Below, in pieces: positions 27,833-40,999 of a stretch of DNA of 64,000 nucleotides (the first letter of the stretch is position 1; each line of letters begins with the position of its first letter). Source of the DNA: Anaeromyces robustus (taxonomy: Eukaryota; Neocallimastigomycota; Neocallimastigomycetes; Neocallimastigales; Neocallimastigaceae); assembly GCA_002104895.1 (NCBI GenBank), contig MCFG01000044.1:192001-256000 (forward strand), in the 5' to 3' direction. The translations under genes were made by a program, and so were the position numbers. Below the pieces are notes generated by a model that saw only the letters and a list, made by a program, of their open reading frames with translations, had not been told where the DNA came from and made no database searches.

Positions 27833-30800
27833 TTATTTAGCAGCATTTAAAAATGAAAAAAGTAAATCTTCTGATAATTCATTTCTTATATCATTTGCAG
27901 GTAAACTTGGTAAATTATTATCTTTATTTTGATTCATAATTTTTTGTTGAAGAGTATATTGAAGTTGTTGAAGTTGTTGTTGTTGAAGTTTTGATGTTGT
28001 AGTATTTTTTAAATCTAAATGATTAGAATTTAATAAATTTGAAAGAGTAGTAGATAGATTAATAAATGAATTTATATTATTCATATTATTCATATTATTC
28101 ATATTACTATTATTATTAGTATTATTATTATTATTAGAAGCCTTAGTATTAACTAATGGACTTGTATTATTATTACTATTATTATTATTACTATTATTAT
28201 TATTATTATTACTATTATTATTATTGTTATTATTATTATTATTCATAAACATTAATGGTAAAGAATTTGATGCTACAGAAGATGGAATATTTTTATTTTC
28301 TGAGATTACACTATTCATATCTAAATTCATAAATTCATTCATAACAGGATCATTAGTTTTTGATGAAAGGGTAGCTGTTGTTGAATCTGTAGTTATAGCA
28401 GTAGTCGTTGCATTAATGGTAGTAAGAGAAGAAGTAGTTATTGGAGGTATATTAGAAGCTGTAGTTGTTATAGTATTAATAGTATTAGAAGGATGTTGTT
28501 CATTTTCATTATTGTTATTACAATTACAATGTTCACCACATGAATTTGAAATTCCATCACAAGAATTTTTACGACTACATGAAGTATTTACACATTGATT
28601 ACAACAATAACTTTTTTGATTATCTTTATCTTGATTAATATTAATATTGGTATTGGTATTATTATTAGGATTATTATTATTTGTAGTATTAGTATTTGCA
28701 TTTGTATTAGCATTTGTATTTGTATTTGTATTAGAGTTTATAGGGGTATTTAATTGATGTTGATTAAAACTATTATAATTTTGATTGGTATAATTATGGA
28801 TATTAGAATGATCATGATTATTACAATGACTATGATCATGGTCATGGCTTGAATGATCTGAACCAGCCCCATCACCGAAGCCATGATAATGATGATAATG
28901 ATCATGATCATAGTCATGATCATGGTCATGGTCGTGGTTATGATCATGATCATGATTATGACAACCAGTTGGTTTAGTTTCTGATTTAACTTCTTTCTTT
29001 AAACTTGTACAACATTGTGAATTAGAACAACCACATCCTTTATATCCAGTTTCACCACGAGGTAAAGGATTATAAGAAGGTGTTGAATAAGGTGAAAGAA
29101 AACCTAAAATACCTAAACCACTAGCAGCAAATGGATCTTTATAAATTAATTGAGGATTATATGGCATAAAATTACCTATAATAGCAGAAGGTATTTCAAA
29201 TTTATCACGACGAACTGTGAATGAGAAAGCACATTTTATTGAACGTTTAAAACTTTGTGGATTTTCTAATACACAAGAAGTAATTACAGCTTTTTGTTTA
29301 TTATCAAAAGCAATTAAACTATATTTTTCCCAATAATTTGCTACAAAATCTTCGGTCATAAATTCATAAATACTCATTTTACCACTATTTAATTCTTCAA
29401 TAGGAACACCTACTAAATAAGCAAAATGTCTATTAGCTTTAAAAATTTCACCTGTACGACGCCATAAACATGAAGGAATTCCAACACTAGCAAAAACACG
29501 ATCATATTCTAATAAAAGTCTTTCAAAAGATTCTTCTGATGATAATAAATCCCAATCTGTAATGTTAGTAGCAGCATTTTTAAATCCTTTTTGGAAAGTA
29601 TTGAAAGCATTTAAAATTTTTTGTTTATTAACAATAGAAATATTTTCATCTAAATATTTTTGAAGACGAAGATAACCTTTAGAATAATTATATGGTTTAA
29701 GTAATCCAGCTTTATATTTTTCTTTTATAATATCTACTAATTGTTCTTCTATGGAAGTATTTGGATGGGAATTATCAGCTGCTTTTAAGAAGAATTGTTC
29801 TGTACGACTGAATGGACAATTCTTACAACGAGATGGCATATTATTTCCATGGGAAACATTTTGACAGAAATTAACTAAAGCAGAAAATTCATTATTCATA
29901 TAATCTGAAGAAAAAATAGGTGTAACTGATGAAAATGGAACACATGGTTTAGAAGGATTAAATTCTAAACTTGGTAAAGCATAATGTGGTGACTCTATAG
30001 TACTCATTATATTATTTAAAATATCATTACTACTATTATTTTTATTATTATTATTATTATTAGTAGTAGTAGTATTGTTATTGTCTCTATTATTAGTATT
30101 ATTGTTATTATTATTATTATTACTATTATTATTATTAAAGGATGATGACATATCTGATAAAGTAGAAGTTATGATAGAAGAAGAGGTTGAAGAAGGTATT
30201 TCTTGTTTTTGAGTTGTAATAGTAGATTGTTGTGATGGAATATTAAGAATATTTGGAGAGGTTACAATTGAAGTTGGATTAGTTTGAAGAACTTGTTGTA
30301 AAGTTACTAAAGGATTTTGAATAGCTGGACTACCAACTGAAGCAGTATTTATAGGTGATATTAAGGAAGAAGGAAGAGAAGATGCTTGTTGAATTGGAGG
30401 TGTTTGTTGTTGAATAGGAGTAACAGTGGATGATGCAACATTAGTAGTTAATGGTATAGATTGAGGATTTGAAGGAGGAGCAATTGGGAAAGCTGATGCT
30501 AATGATGTATTATTAATATCAGGTGTTAAAGTATGTAATGGAGTTAAAGGTGTTGTTAATGGAGGGGTAAGTTGTTGAGGAGAAGGAGAAGGATGTGGTG
30601 TTTGAATATCCTGTTGATTTCGCATAGCTTGTTTTAAATTTTGAAGTGAAGTTTGTAAAGATTGAGGTGATTGATTTATGGATGAAGGTATTGGTTGATT
30701 AGGTTTTTGATTTAGAGTTGGATGTTGCATTAAAAGAGGATTTGGATTTAATCCAGGGTAAGGAGAACCTATACCATTTGGTGGTGGATATGTATTTAAT

Positions 30801-32260
30801 TTTTGATTATTCAATAAAGGAATAGGGAAATTTGTTAAAGGAGTAGGATTTAATTGAGAATTTAAAATACTACTAGAATAAGTTGGAAATGGTGGTGGTT
30901 TATAAAAATTGGTTTGAAATGGGTATGGACCTTTAAGTAATGGGAAAATTGGACATGAATTACAATCCATCATATTAGAACCCTTTTTAGGAGCATCATG
31001 ACAAAGATGTGCAATACCCTTTTTAACACAACGAGTACATGGTCTTTTGTTATCACAAGAAATATGAGATTTTCTACAAACAACACATGCTTGAAAAACC
31101 TTTTTTCTTTTTGGTTTTTTTGTTTCAGGTTTCTTTTCTTCTACTTTAATTTTTTTATTTGAATCATCTGTAGTTTCTTCTTTACTATTTGGATGTTTTT
31201 TATCATTACTATTTGAATTTTTTACTGTAGCTTTTGTAGTTTTTGTTGTAGTTGTTGCTTTAGTGGTTTCTGTCGTGATACTTGTGGTTGATGTTTTTTC
31301 AGAACTGTCTTTTGAACTAGTGTTAACTTCAGATACTGTATCGCTATTATTTTTAATTTCTGCTGTTTGTACTGAAGAATTGGAATTGGTTGTTGATGAT
31401 GTTACTGACGTAGCCGGTTTGTCACTACAAGATTTTTGCCCTTCTCCTTTTTTCTTACTATGAATTAAATTATCTAATAAATAGTCTATATCTTCAATTG
31501 GAATTAAACTAGTAGAAGAATCTTGTTTTACTCTTGCTTCCCTTTTAATTTTTTGCGGTGGTTCTATCTATTAATATTAACAATAACAATTATTAATTAA
31601 TAAAATAAGGCTATTTTTAGGTTTTTATATTAAAAAGAAATTTTAAAAACAATTTCAAAATATTTTTATATAATGCTGTATTAAAATAATAATAAATTTA
31701 CTATTTATTTTAAAATTGGTTAATATAAAAAATTAATTTTTTGAAATTTAAATTCTACATTTTTTTTAATATTACAATTATTGAATTGTTTATTTTTTTT
31801 ATATCATAATAACTGAATTATTTATTTAATGAAATTTTATTTCTAATATCATTATTGAATTATTTATTTAATGAAATTTTATTTCTAATATCATAATTAT
31901 TGAATTATTTATTTAATGAAATTTTATTTCTAATATCATAATTATTGAATTATTTCTTTAATTTAATTCTATTTTTTTAATATCAAAATTATTATTTTAC
32001 TATATATAATAAAAATATTTATTCACTTTTATTAATTATTTATTAAATTTTGTTCGAATTATTGAAAAAAAAATAATAAAAAAATATTGACATTGACATT
32101 AAATAATTTAATAATTATTTTTATAATATTTTTACTACTTATTTATTATGTATTTTATATAATTATTTTATTCTTATTTATTTTAAAATATATTTATAAT
32201 AAATATAAATATCAAGAATTCATAAATGAATATCTATTTATTACTTACTTTTTTATTCAT
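27833..32260 (-). CDS. Zn2Cys6 and PAS transcription factor, ERT1/AcuK type
   Basis: Exon 1 is 32260-32249 (12 nt, ATGAATAAAAAA, followed by GTAAGT). A 681-bp intron leads to exon 2, 31567-27833. The product has 1248 residues. The zinc cluster is complete: Cys165, 168, 175, 181, 184 and 193 with C-x2-C-x6-C-x5-C-x2-C-x8-C spacing, and the tail GIAHLCHDAPKK is typical of the Ert1/Rds2/AcuK group that controls gluconeogenic and acetate-use genes. A PAS-like region lies at about 680-805 (SFERLLLEYDRVFASVGIPS, then WRRTGEIFKANRHFAYLVGVP). Pro/Gln/Asn-rich stretches surround both domains. Residues about 846-1026 hold Cys clusters and a long His/Asp repeat. The protein should be nuclear and bind DNA as a dimer. 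The domain family is secure; the first exon rests on splice sites alone. Confidence 0.82.
31801..31975. repeat. Tandem repeat of about 45 bp in intron 1 of the Zn2Cys6 gene
   Basis: Four units with GAATTATTT at 31815, 31857, 31902 and 31947 (periods 42, 45 and 45). The first three are almost identical. Confidence 0.85.
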
Positions 32261-34375
32261 TAGGAAATTTTAATTATTATTTTAATTATATTGGAGTTTT
32301 ATTTAAAAAATAAAATATACAATTTTTTAAAATTTTATTATTATGTATAAATTTTATTGGCGTATATATTATATATTATATATTATATATAAATTTTATT
32401 ATTTGTATATATGATGTATAAAATTTATGAATTAAATGTATTTTTAATTGCTTAAATTTAAAGATTTATAAAATAAGGAATATATATGTTTTTGAAGCTT
32501 TTAATTCATATTATATTAATTAGTATTAATTTCCTTATAAAATATAATTTATTATTTTATTGTGTTGATTTTGTTTTTTTATTATTATCAATAATTTATT
32601 CAATAAAAATGTTTTATTATTATTTTATTTTATTATCTTATTTCTTAATATAAATATTACCATATATAAACTCTAATATAAATAAAGCTTTATATATAGT
32701 AAATTTATTATTTAATTAAATATTGTAAAAATAATAAAAATAATTTAATCTTAATCATTAAGAATATTATAAATAAATTTATTTCTGTTTTTCTTGAATT
32801 TCTATATAAATATAATTTTTTTTACTTAAAAAAATGTTTAAATATATGAAAATATATTTTGTATTTTATTTTTTATAGATCAAATGTGTTATTTTGAAAA
32901 TAGGAATTTTTAAAATTTAAATGTGATGACAAATTGATGAAATTTAGGTTAAAAAAAAAAAAAATAAAAAAAAAAATTTTTTTTATTATTTTAATTATAA
33001 AGAAATTTATATTTTATAATGAAAAAAAATAAATTTTTATTAGAAATTATAAGTTTAATAAATAATATATTATAATTAATATAATTTTTATATTAAATAT
33101 ATTGATTAATATAAAACGAAAATATTGATATTGGATAATAAATTAATAAATAAATAAATGAATAAAAATGTAAATAAATAAATAACAAATAAGTAAATGA
33201 ATAAATATGAATATTATATATATTATTTATTTAATTTAAATTCTTTTAATATTTTATATAATTGATATTAATTATTATATAAAAAGGCTTTTTTAAAAGA
33301 CTTTTGGTTTTAATAATGTGAAGTTATTATTGCATAATAAATATAATAAATGTAATTAATATAATGTTTATAATAATTATTATTATTAAATACAGAAAAC
33401 AGTTTTTTATTAAAAATATTATACTTTATATGTATGTATGTTATGTATTATATTTTACAATTTTTATTACTTCATCACATTTTTTCCTTTTTCTTTTTTT
33501 TTTATTTTATTTATTGTTTTATTTTCCTTTATTATTTTTATTTTTATTTTTATTTTCGTTTATCAAACCTATATTTAATATATTTACAATTAATTTCTAC
33601 AATATAATAAATATATTTATTTAATATATACAATAATTTGAGAAATCAATAATTTTATAATATTAAAAAAAAGTATAGATTAGATTTTTTATATTCTAAG
33701 AAATAAATAAATTAATAAATAATTTTTCACAAGTTTAAAATATAATTAAAATATTAAACACAATTAAATATAATATATTAAAATATATTAATAATATTTA
33801 TTAACATATATTAAATATTATAATAATTATATTAAAATTAAGTCATCAAAATTTCAAAAAATGTTGTTTTTCCAAAATAAAAAAAATTAAAAAAAAAATA
33901 TATATATAATATAAATATAAAATATATAATATATATAATATAAAATATATAATATAAAATATAATACATATATAAATTATATATTATATTTTAATTGGTT
34001 TAATATATTAATAATAAAATAAAAAGTGGAATACTTATTAAATAGGGAAAAATAAAAAAAATTAAGAAAAAAAAAAAAGGTGGAATATAAAACTATAATT
34101 TTATTTATTATTAAAATTTATTATTTATACCATTTATAAAGATAAATATTATTATCTCTTTTATTACATTTTTATTTATTAACTATAAATAATAAAAGTA
34201 ACTTGAAACCTTAAAAAAGAAATTATATTTAATAACTATTACATATTATATTATTATAATGGAAATACTATAACTTATAAATAATATAAATTAAAGATTC
34301 CAAGTAAATGTAATTTTTTATGCTTTAGTTTCTTTAGTTTCTAATTAAATAAAATGAAATATGATAAAAATATGT

Positions 34376-34417
34376 TATACCTATTAACATCTACAGATGT
34401 AGATGTTAATAGGTATA
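34376..34417. repeat. 42-bp near-perfect palindrome
   Basis: Arms of 20 bp (starting TATACCTATTAACATC) are perfectly complementary around a 2-nt centre, GA. It is GC-richer than its flanks. Confidence 0.85.
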
Positions 34418-36813
34418 TATATATATAATAAATAATTAATTTATATAATTATTATTATTATACAAATTAGTTTTATATTATAATAATAGCTTTTTTTTTT
34501 TTAATTAATTAAATTAATAAATTAATTAAAATTGTTAATTAACAGAAAATCTATTTATTTAAGGATAATTATAATTATAATAATTGTAGCAAATATTATA
34601 TATAATAAACCTTCTTTTATCTTAATAGAAAGAAAGAAAAATATACAAATTATAAATAAATAATTACATTTATTTTCATTTTATTTTACTTTACTATACT
34701 TTACTTTCTTTACTTTACTTTCTTTACTTTACTTCATTTTAATTTAATTTAATTTAATTTAATTTAATATAATTTAATTTATTTTATTTTAATCCAGAAT
34801 ATATTACATTACATGAATAATAAAATTTATTTAATTTTCTGTATAGAATTAAAAATATATTAAATTTTTTTAAAAAAAAAAAAAAACTATTTTTATATCT
34901 AATATGTATCCATTTATATTGGTAAAAAAAAAAAAGGAAAAAAAAGAAAAAAGGAAAAAAAAGAAAAAGAAAAAAAAAAAAAAAGAAAAAGAGTACAATA
35001 ATAAAGTAATAATAATACTAATAATTATTAATTAATAATAGTCATTATTTGTGTTAGTATTATTGTTAAAGACCATGAACGATAAGATTATTAATAATCA
35101 ATTTTGCTTTATATTAATAATTAATGAACAATACAACCATTAAAATTTAAATTTAAATTAAAAAAAAAAAGTTATAAAATTGGAAATAAATATTAATTGT
35201 CCAAAATAATAATTAAAAGATAAGGAATTTTTCCCTTAATAGTTTTATTATTATTTATTATTAATATCGTTAATATTATTTTTTTTTATGTATATAAAAT
35301 AAAATATTATATTACATATTATCTTTTGTTATATTTATAACATAATTAATTTAATTTTTTTTATATAAAGAACTTTAACATTAATTATATTTATATTTAA
35401 TAAAAAGAAAATAATATAACCGAAATAGTATTAATAGAAAAAGACTTTATATATTTTCTATATTTGAATATTTTATAATATATTATCATTTGCTTATTTA
35501 TTTATTTATTATATAATATAAATTATTAAAAAAAAAAAAAATGAAAATATGAATATATAATTTACTATTTACATTTATATACATTTATATATATGTATAC
35601 ATATCACTGATATTCTGTCAAAATAATAAAAACAGTAGTATATAAAATACATACAAAGGAAAGTTTAACCTGTAACAAAATGTAATAAAATGTCTCACAT
35701 CCTATAATAAATTTATAGATAGATAATATTATTATTTTAAAATGACATTGCCAATCTCTCTGTTCAACTTTATTAGGAATTAACGTTATATCGCATCAAT
35801 AAAACTGATTTGATAATAACAATAACAAATAATATTAAATTATAGAATATTTGATTAATAATTACAGGGATCATTTTAACAGATAATATAACAATAAATA
35901 AATGTTAAAAATGTTTCGTTATATGGATAATAATAAAGTAAGAACCTTAAAAAATAAAATAAAATAAAATAAAATAAAAATTATATATATATAATATAAA
36001 ATTATATAAATATAATATAAAATTATATAAATATAATATAAAATAATATAACAAAATATAATATAATATAATTTTAAATATTATAAAAAAAAAAGTATAG
36101 AATTTTAAATTGTATATAAATAAGAATAAGTTTATACATTATAAATCTATTATACGAAATAATACTAAATCAATAATATTTAATAATGAATACTAATATA
36201 TTAAACAATTTATTATTCAAAATTCCTAAAACGTTTAAAAATAATTAAAAACTAAAACGTTTAAAATAATTAAAAACTTTATTATTATACTTAAACATTT
36301 TAATTACATTCAAGATAAATATTATTAAATATTATACTATAATAATATATTATAATAATATTAATTTAATATATAATAATCTTTTTTTTTATTTTTTTAT
36401 TTTCCCTATTGTTTAATAATCATAGAATAATAGTAATTTTATTATTTTTAATTAAACCAATGTTGGTTAGCTTTCTTATTCTAAACATAAGAATAATACT
36501 AGTAAATTAATAAAAGAAAATAAAACAAAACAAGACAAAAAAAAAAAAAAACTACAATAAATTAATAATTACAAATAACAATAATTATTATAATAAAAAT
36601 ACATAATTATAATTACTAATTAATTAATGTTATATTAATGCTATTTTAATTTTATATTTAATTAATATATTATATTATAAAGTAAAATAAAGAGAGTGTA
36701 TTGAAATTTTAATATCTTTATTAATGTGTTTAAAAGTTAATGTTAGTGTGCATAATAGATATATTTGATTATACTTTTTTTTTTGTTTTGCTTAATGATT
36801 GATCTTCTAATTG

Positions 36814-36845
<32 letters not shown>

Positions 36846-38811
36846 ATTTCAGACTTTAAATGATAATCTTGAATAAAACAAATAATATACGATTCTGATC
36901 TAAACATAAAAATAATAAGAATAATAAGAATAATAAAAAGCTAAATGGTAATATTTAATTATAGTAAAAGTTGTTCGGTTTTATTTTTTATTGATTATCC
37001 ATAATATTTTATACAAATTATGAGAGATGTATCATAATTGTATTTATTATAAATTATTAAAAAAATAAACATATATTATAAATATATATTATATTGAAAT
37101 AATATATAATATAATATATAATATAATATATTAAAATGTAATGAATTATATTGTAAATCATTTTTTTAATATTACTTTTTATTTTTTTTATGTTTATGAA
37201 TCATTAATATTTTTTATGAATCATTACTTAATTATTATTAGGAATTTAATGGAACAATTAACCAATAAAATCATTAGAATTAATTATTGAAATTTTATAT
37301 AAAGATTTATAATTATATAATAATAATATATATATAAATTAATTAAGAAAATATAATAAACTATATATTGTAATATATTGTAATATAAATTATACATATT
37401 ATTTAATTAATATTTTATTTTTCATTTTTTATCTTTTTGTTTTTTTTTATATTTTATATTCTATATTTTTTAAAAATATAAAATATTTTTGAATAATTAT
37501 ATAAAAAATATATATTCAATGTATAATCAATTTAATTAATTATATATATTATAAATATACTAATATATAATAAATAATATATATGTATTTAAACTATTAA
37601 TTATTATTCAACAATATAATATATAGTAATATATTTATAATATAAATAATACATATATATTAATTATATTGTAACATAAAGTATTTATATTAATTTAATT
37701 TTATTTTAGGAACACATATAAAAAGTTTTAATTTTCTTTTTTTTTTTTAATTTTTTTTTTTTAATTTTATAATTGAAATAAAAAAATTAATAATCGCAAC
37801 AGTTTACCTATCAGAAGCAAATAAATACCGATGGAATATAAACGTAGGGGGAATGGTCGAATAATAGAATAGATAAATTAATATAATAAAAAAATTTAAG
37901 GGAAATTTATTCTATTATAATATACAACTAAATAATATTAATAAATATAATATTAATATTAATATAAACATTTAATATTTAATAGTTTAGAAATTATAAT
38001 TAATAAAATAAATAAATAAATACGTAAGTAGTAAATAAATAAGTAAATTAATAAATAATAAAATAGGGTTACGTAAATATTATATAAATAAATTAATAAA
38101 TAATAAATTAATAAGATATTAGATAAATAAGGTAAGTAATAAATTATATTATATATTAAAGTATTAATTATTAAATAAGATAAATATCAAATGAATAGAT
38201 AAAATAGATAAAATAAATTAAATAAATTAAATAATAGAATAAAACTAATTAATAATTAATGTGATTAAAAAGATAATAACGATAATAATGACAATAAATT
38301 AATAAAAATAATGATTATTAACAATTAAAAAAAATAATGAAATGTATTTTAATTGTAAGTATAATTATATAATTATCTGCGAAATTATAATAATTAAATT
38401 TTAAATTATAAATTGCAATTCCATTCAATAACAAGTAGCAAAAAACAAAAAACAATTAAAATTACTTTATAAGAAATAATAAATCTGAAATTAATTTAAA
38501 TGTCATTATTTTGAATTTAGAAATAAATATAAAACATAAAATATTTTAATAAATAGTAAATAATATAAAAGAAAAGAAATATTAAATAATTGTACAATAA
38601 TGTTTATATTAATAATATAAGGCGAATAAGAATAAGAATAAAAAAACGTATTAAAAATATATATATTGCAAATATTTATTATATAAAAGTCATATTTGTA
38701 ATAAAAATATATTTAAATACTTTCATTATTTATTATTTATTATTTATTATTTATTATTATTATTTAATATTTAATATTTAATATTTAATATTAAAAATTA
38801 AAGTTTAATAT

Positions 38812-38940
38812 TTTACGTAAAAAATAGCCGATAAATAGGAAAGTAATATTTTATAAAAAAAAATAAAAAATTAATAATAAATAATAAACTGGATTTATAA
38901 TATTCTATATTTACGTAAAAAATAGCCGAATTATAGGAAA
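38812..38940. repeat. Pair of short direct repeats
   Basis: A word of about 30 bp containing ACGTAAAAAATAGCCGA occurs at 38812-38842 and again at 38910-38940 with small differences. Confidence 0.7.
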
Positions 38941-40272
38941 TATATATTAAATAGAAAGTAAATAATAAATATTAAAGTGAATTTATTAAAGTCTTTTTAA
39001 AACTATATATACCTGTAAATTATACCCAAATTTTTAATGAAATACTGTAAAACTTTTTGTACAGAATTTATAAAAAAAAATAATAATAAATAATATGTAA
39101 AAAACTAATAAAATTAATAAAAAATATAATAAAAATTATAAAAATTATGATAAAAATAAATAAATATTAATAAAAGTTATATTAAATGTAAAATATTATA
39201 TTTCAAAAAAACAAGCAAATAATAATAAAAGAAACTATATTGAAATATGTGTAAATTATGTTTATATCTTTTATTATAGTGAAAAATAGCATAAATTTAA
39301 TGTGTAAGAAAACGTAAGAACATTTCAGTTGTTAAAATAACTTGAAAATTTATTATGGAAGTTCAATGTTTTAATATAAATGGAAATTGATTTAAAAAGC
39401 AATATGAGTTTTTTTTTTTTGAAAAAATAAATGTTTAATAAAAGGTATGTTATTACAAGTTTGGTTAGTCATATATTAAAGAACAGGATAAACAATAAAA
39501 ACGGAAGGAAAAATGGAAGGAAAAATACGTCAATATTTCATTTACAATTACAAAAATATAATATATGAAGAAAATTATTATTTTTTGTATAATATATATA
39601 TTAAATTTTTAATACAATATTTATATAAATAAAAAGGAAAAAAATTCATTGAAAGTTTTTTAAAATAAATTATTATAAAAGTTCAGTAAAAACAATAAGT
39701 TATGTAAATTTAATTTTTTTTTTTAATAAAAAAAAAATATGTAATTTATGTTGTTATGTTTATTTTGTAGTAAAGTGTATAAATTAAATATTTAAAAAAA
39801 TATGTTTTTTAAATATTATTTATTATTATTATTATTATTTTAAAGTTTTCTTATAATATTAATTACATTATATAGTGAAGTAAATATAATTATATGTCAG
39901 TATTTTTCAAAAATTAATATCATTATAAATATATATATAAACATATTTTTTAAAGTCTTTTAAAATATCAATTTTTATTTTAAAAAATTGATATATTTTA
40001 TAATAAATTTTATCATATATTTAAATAATAATAAAAGAAACTAAATATATAAATAAACAAACTAATTATTTATATTTGTTATAAAACCGTTTATTATTTT
40101 TTATTTTCATTTCTAAATATTTATAAATAATAAAAACGTTTATATTTTATTAATGCCACTAGTCGCGTAATATTTACTCTTTACAAATAATTATTTTTTA
40201 TTTATTTATTTATTTATTAATTTAAAATAATTGTAAATGCTCTCATACTGGTAATGTTTATTATCAATTGTG

Positions 40273-40434
40273 AGATCATTTTTTTTATAAATATATATAT
40301 ATATTTTATTTAAACTTTAAATTATTTAATATTGAAAAGATTAGGCTATTTTAAGTATAAATATATATATAATATAAATAAATAATTTAAAGTTTAAATA
40401 AAATATATATATATATTTATAAAAAAAATGATCT
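40273..40434. repeat. Perfect 56-bp inverted repeat with 50-bp spacer
   Basis: Arm 40273-40328 and arm 40379-40434 are exact reverse complements as read by eye. The outer ends are AGATCA and TGATCT. The spacer (40329-40378) contains a TTAGGCTATTTTAAG word. It lies about 570 bp beyond the 3' end of the lipase gene. Confidence 0.85.
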
Positions 40435-40790
40435 AATGAAAATATTCAATATATTGATGGTTAAATAAAAAAAAAATTATTATTTTACTATTAATGTATT
40501 AAAACATTTTATTTTTTTAGAATAGAAATATATATAGGGTAGGCTAAAAAATTATATATTTTATATTTTGATTTTTAAAAGTATTACTATTTCTTTTTAT
40601 ACAGTTTTTATTATAATCAATAAAAACAAAATAAGATAATATTTTATAAATTTAAAAAATAAAAGAATATATATATATCTTTATTATTATTATTATTATT
40701 TTTACAGTTATTATTATAATTAATAAAAACAAAATAAGATAGTATTTTAAAAATTCAATATTCAATATAAAAAAAATATTGAATATATAA

Positions 40791-40823
<33 letters not shown>

Positions 40824-40999
40824 CTTTTTTTTATTATAATATTATATTGTTTAAATCTACAAAATGTATTAAATAGAAACCAAAGTAAAATATATATATA
40901 TTAGTTTTATTATTGGTATGATTAACTGAATTCTTTCAATATAAAATTGAAGGAGAATCTGTTTAATTGAATAAATAACAAAAAAAATTTTAATTATTT

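Larger units (their letters stand above)
32261..40999. other. 8.7-kb gene desert
   Basis: No coding gene or RNA gene is supported over the whole stretch. It holds small tandem repeats, a 42-bp palindrome (34376-34417), a T-run at 36814-36844, a direct repeat containing ACGTAAAAAATAGCCGA (38812 and 38910) and a perfect 56-bp inverted repeat (40273-40434). Patches at 35600-35830 and 37790-37870 have higher sequence complexity than their surroundings but show no open frame or RNA motif I can name. Confidence 0.6.
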
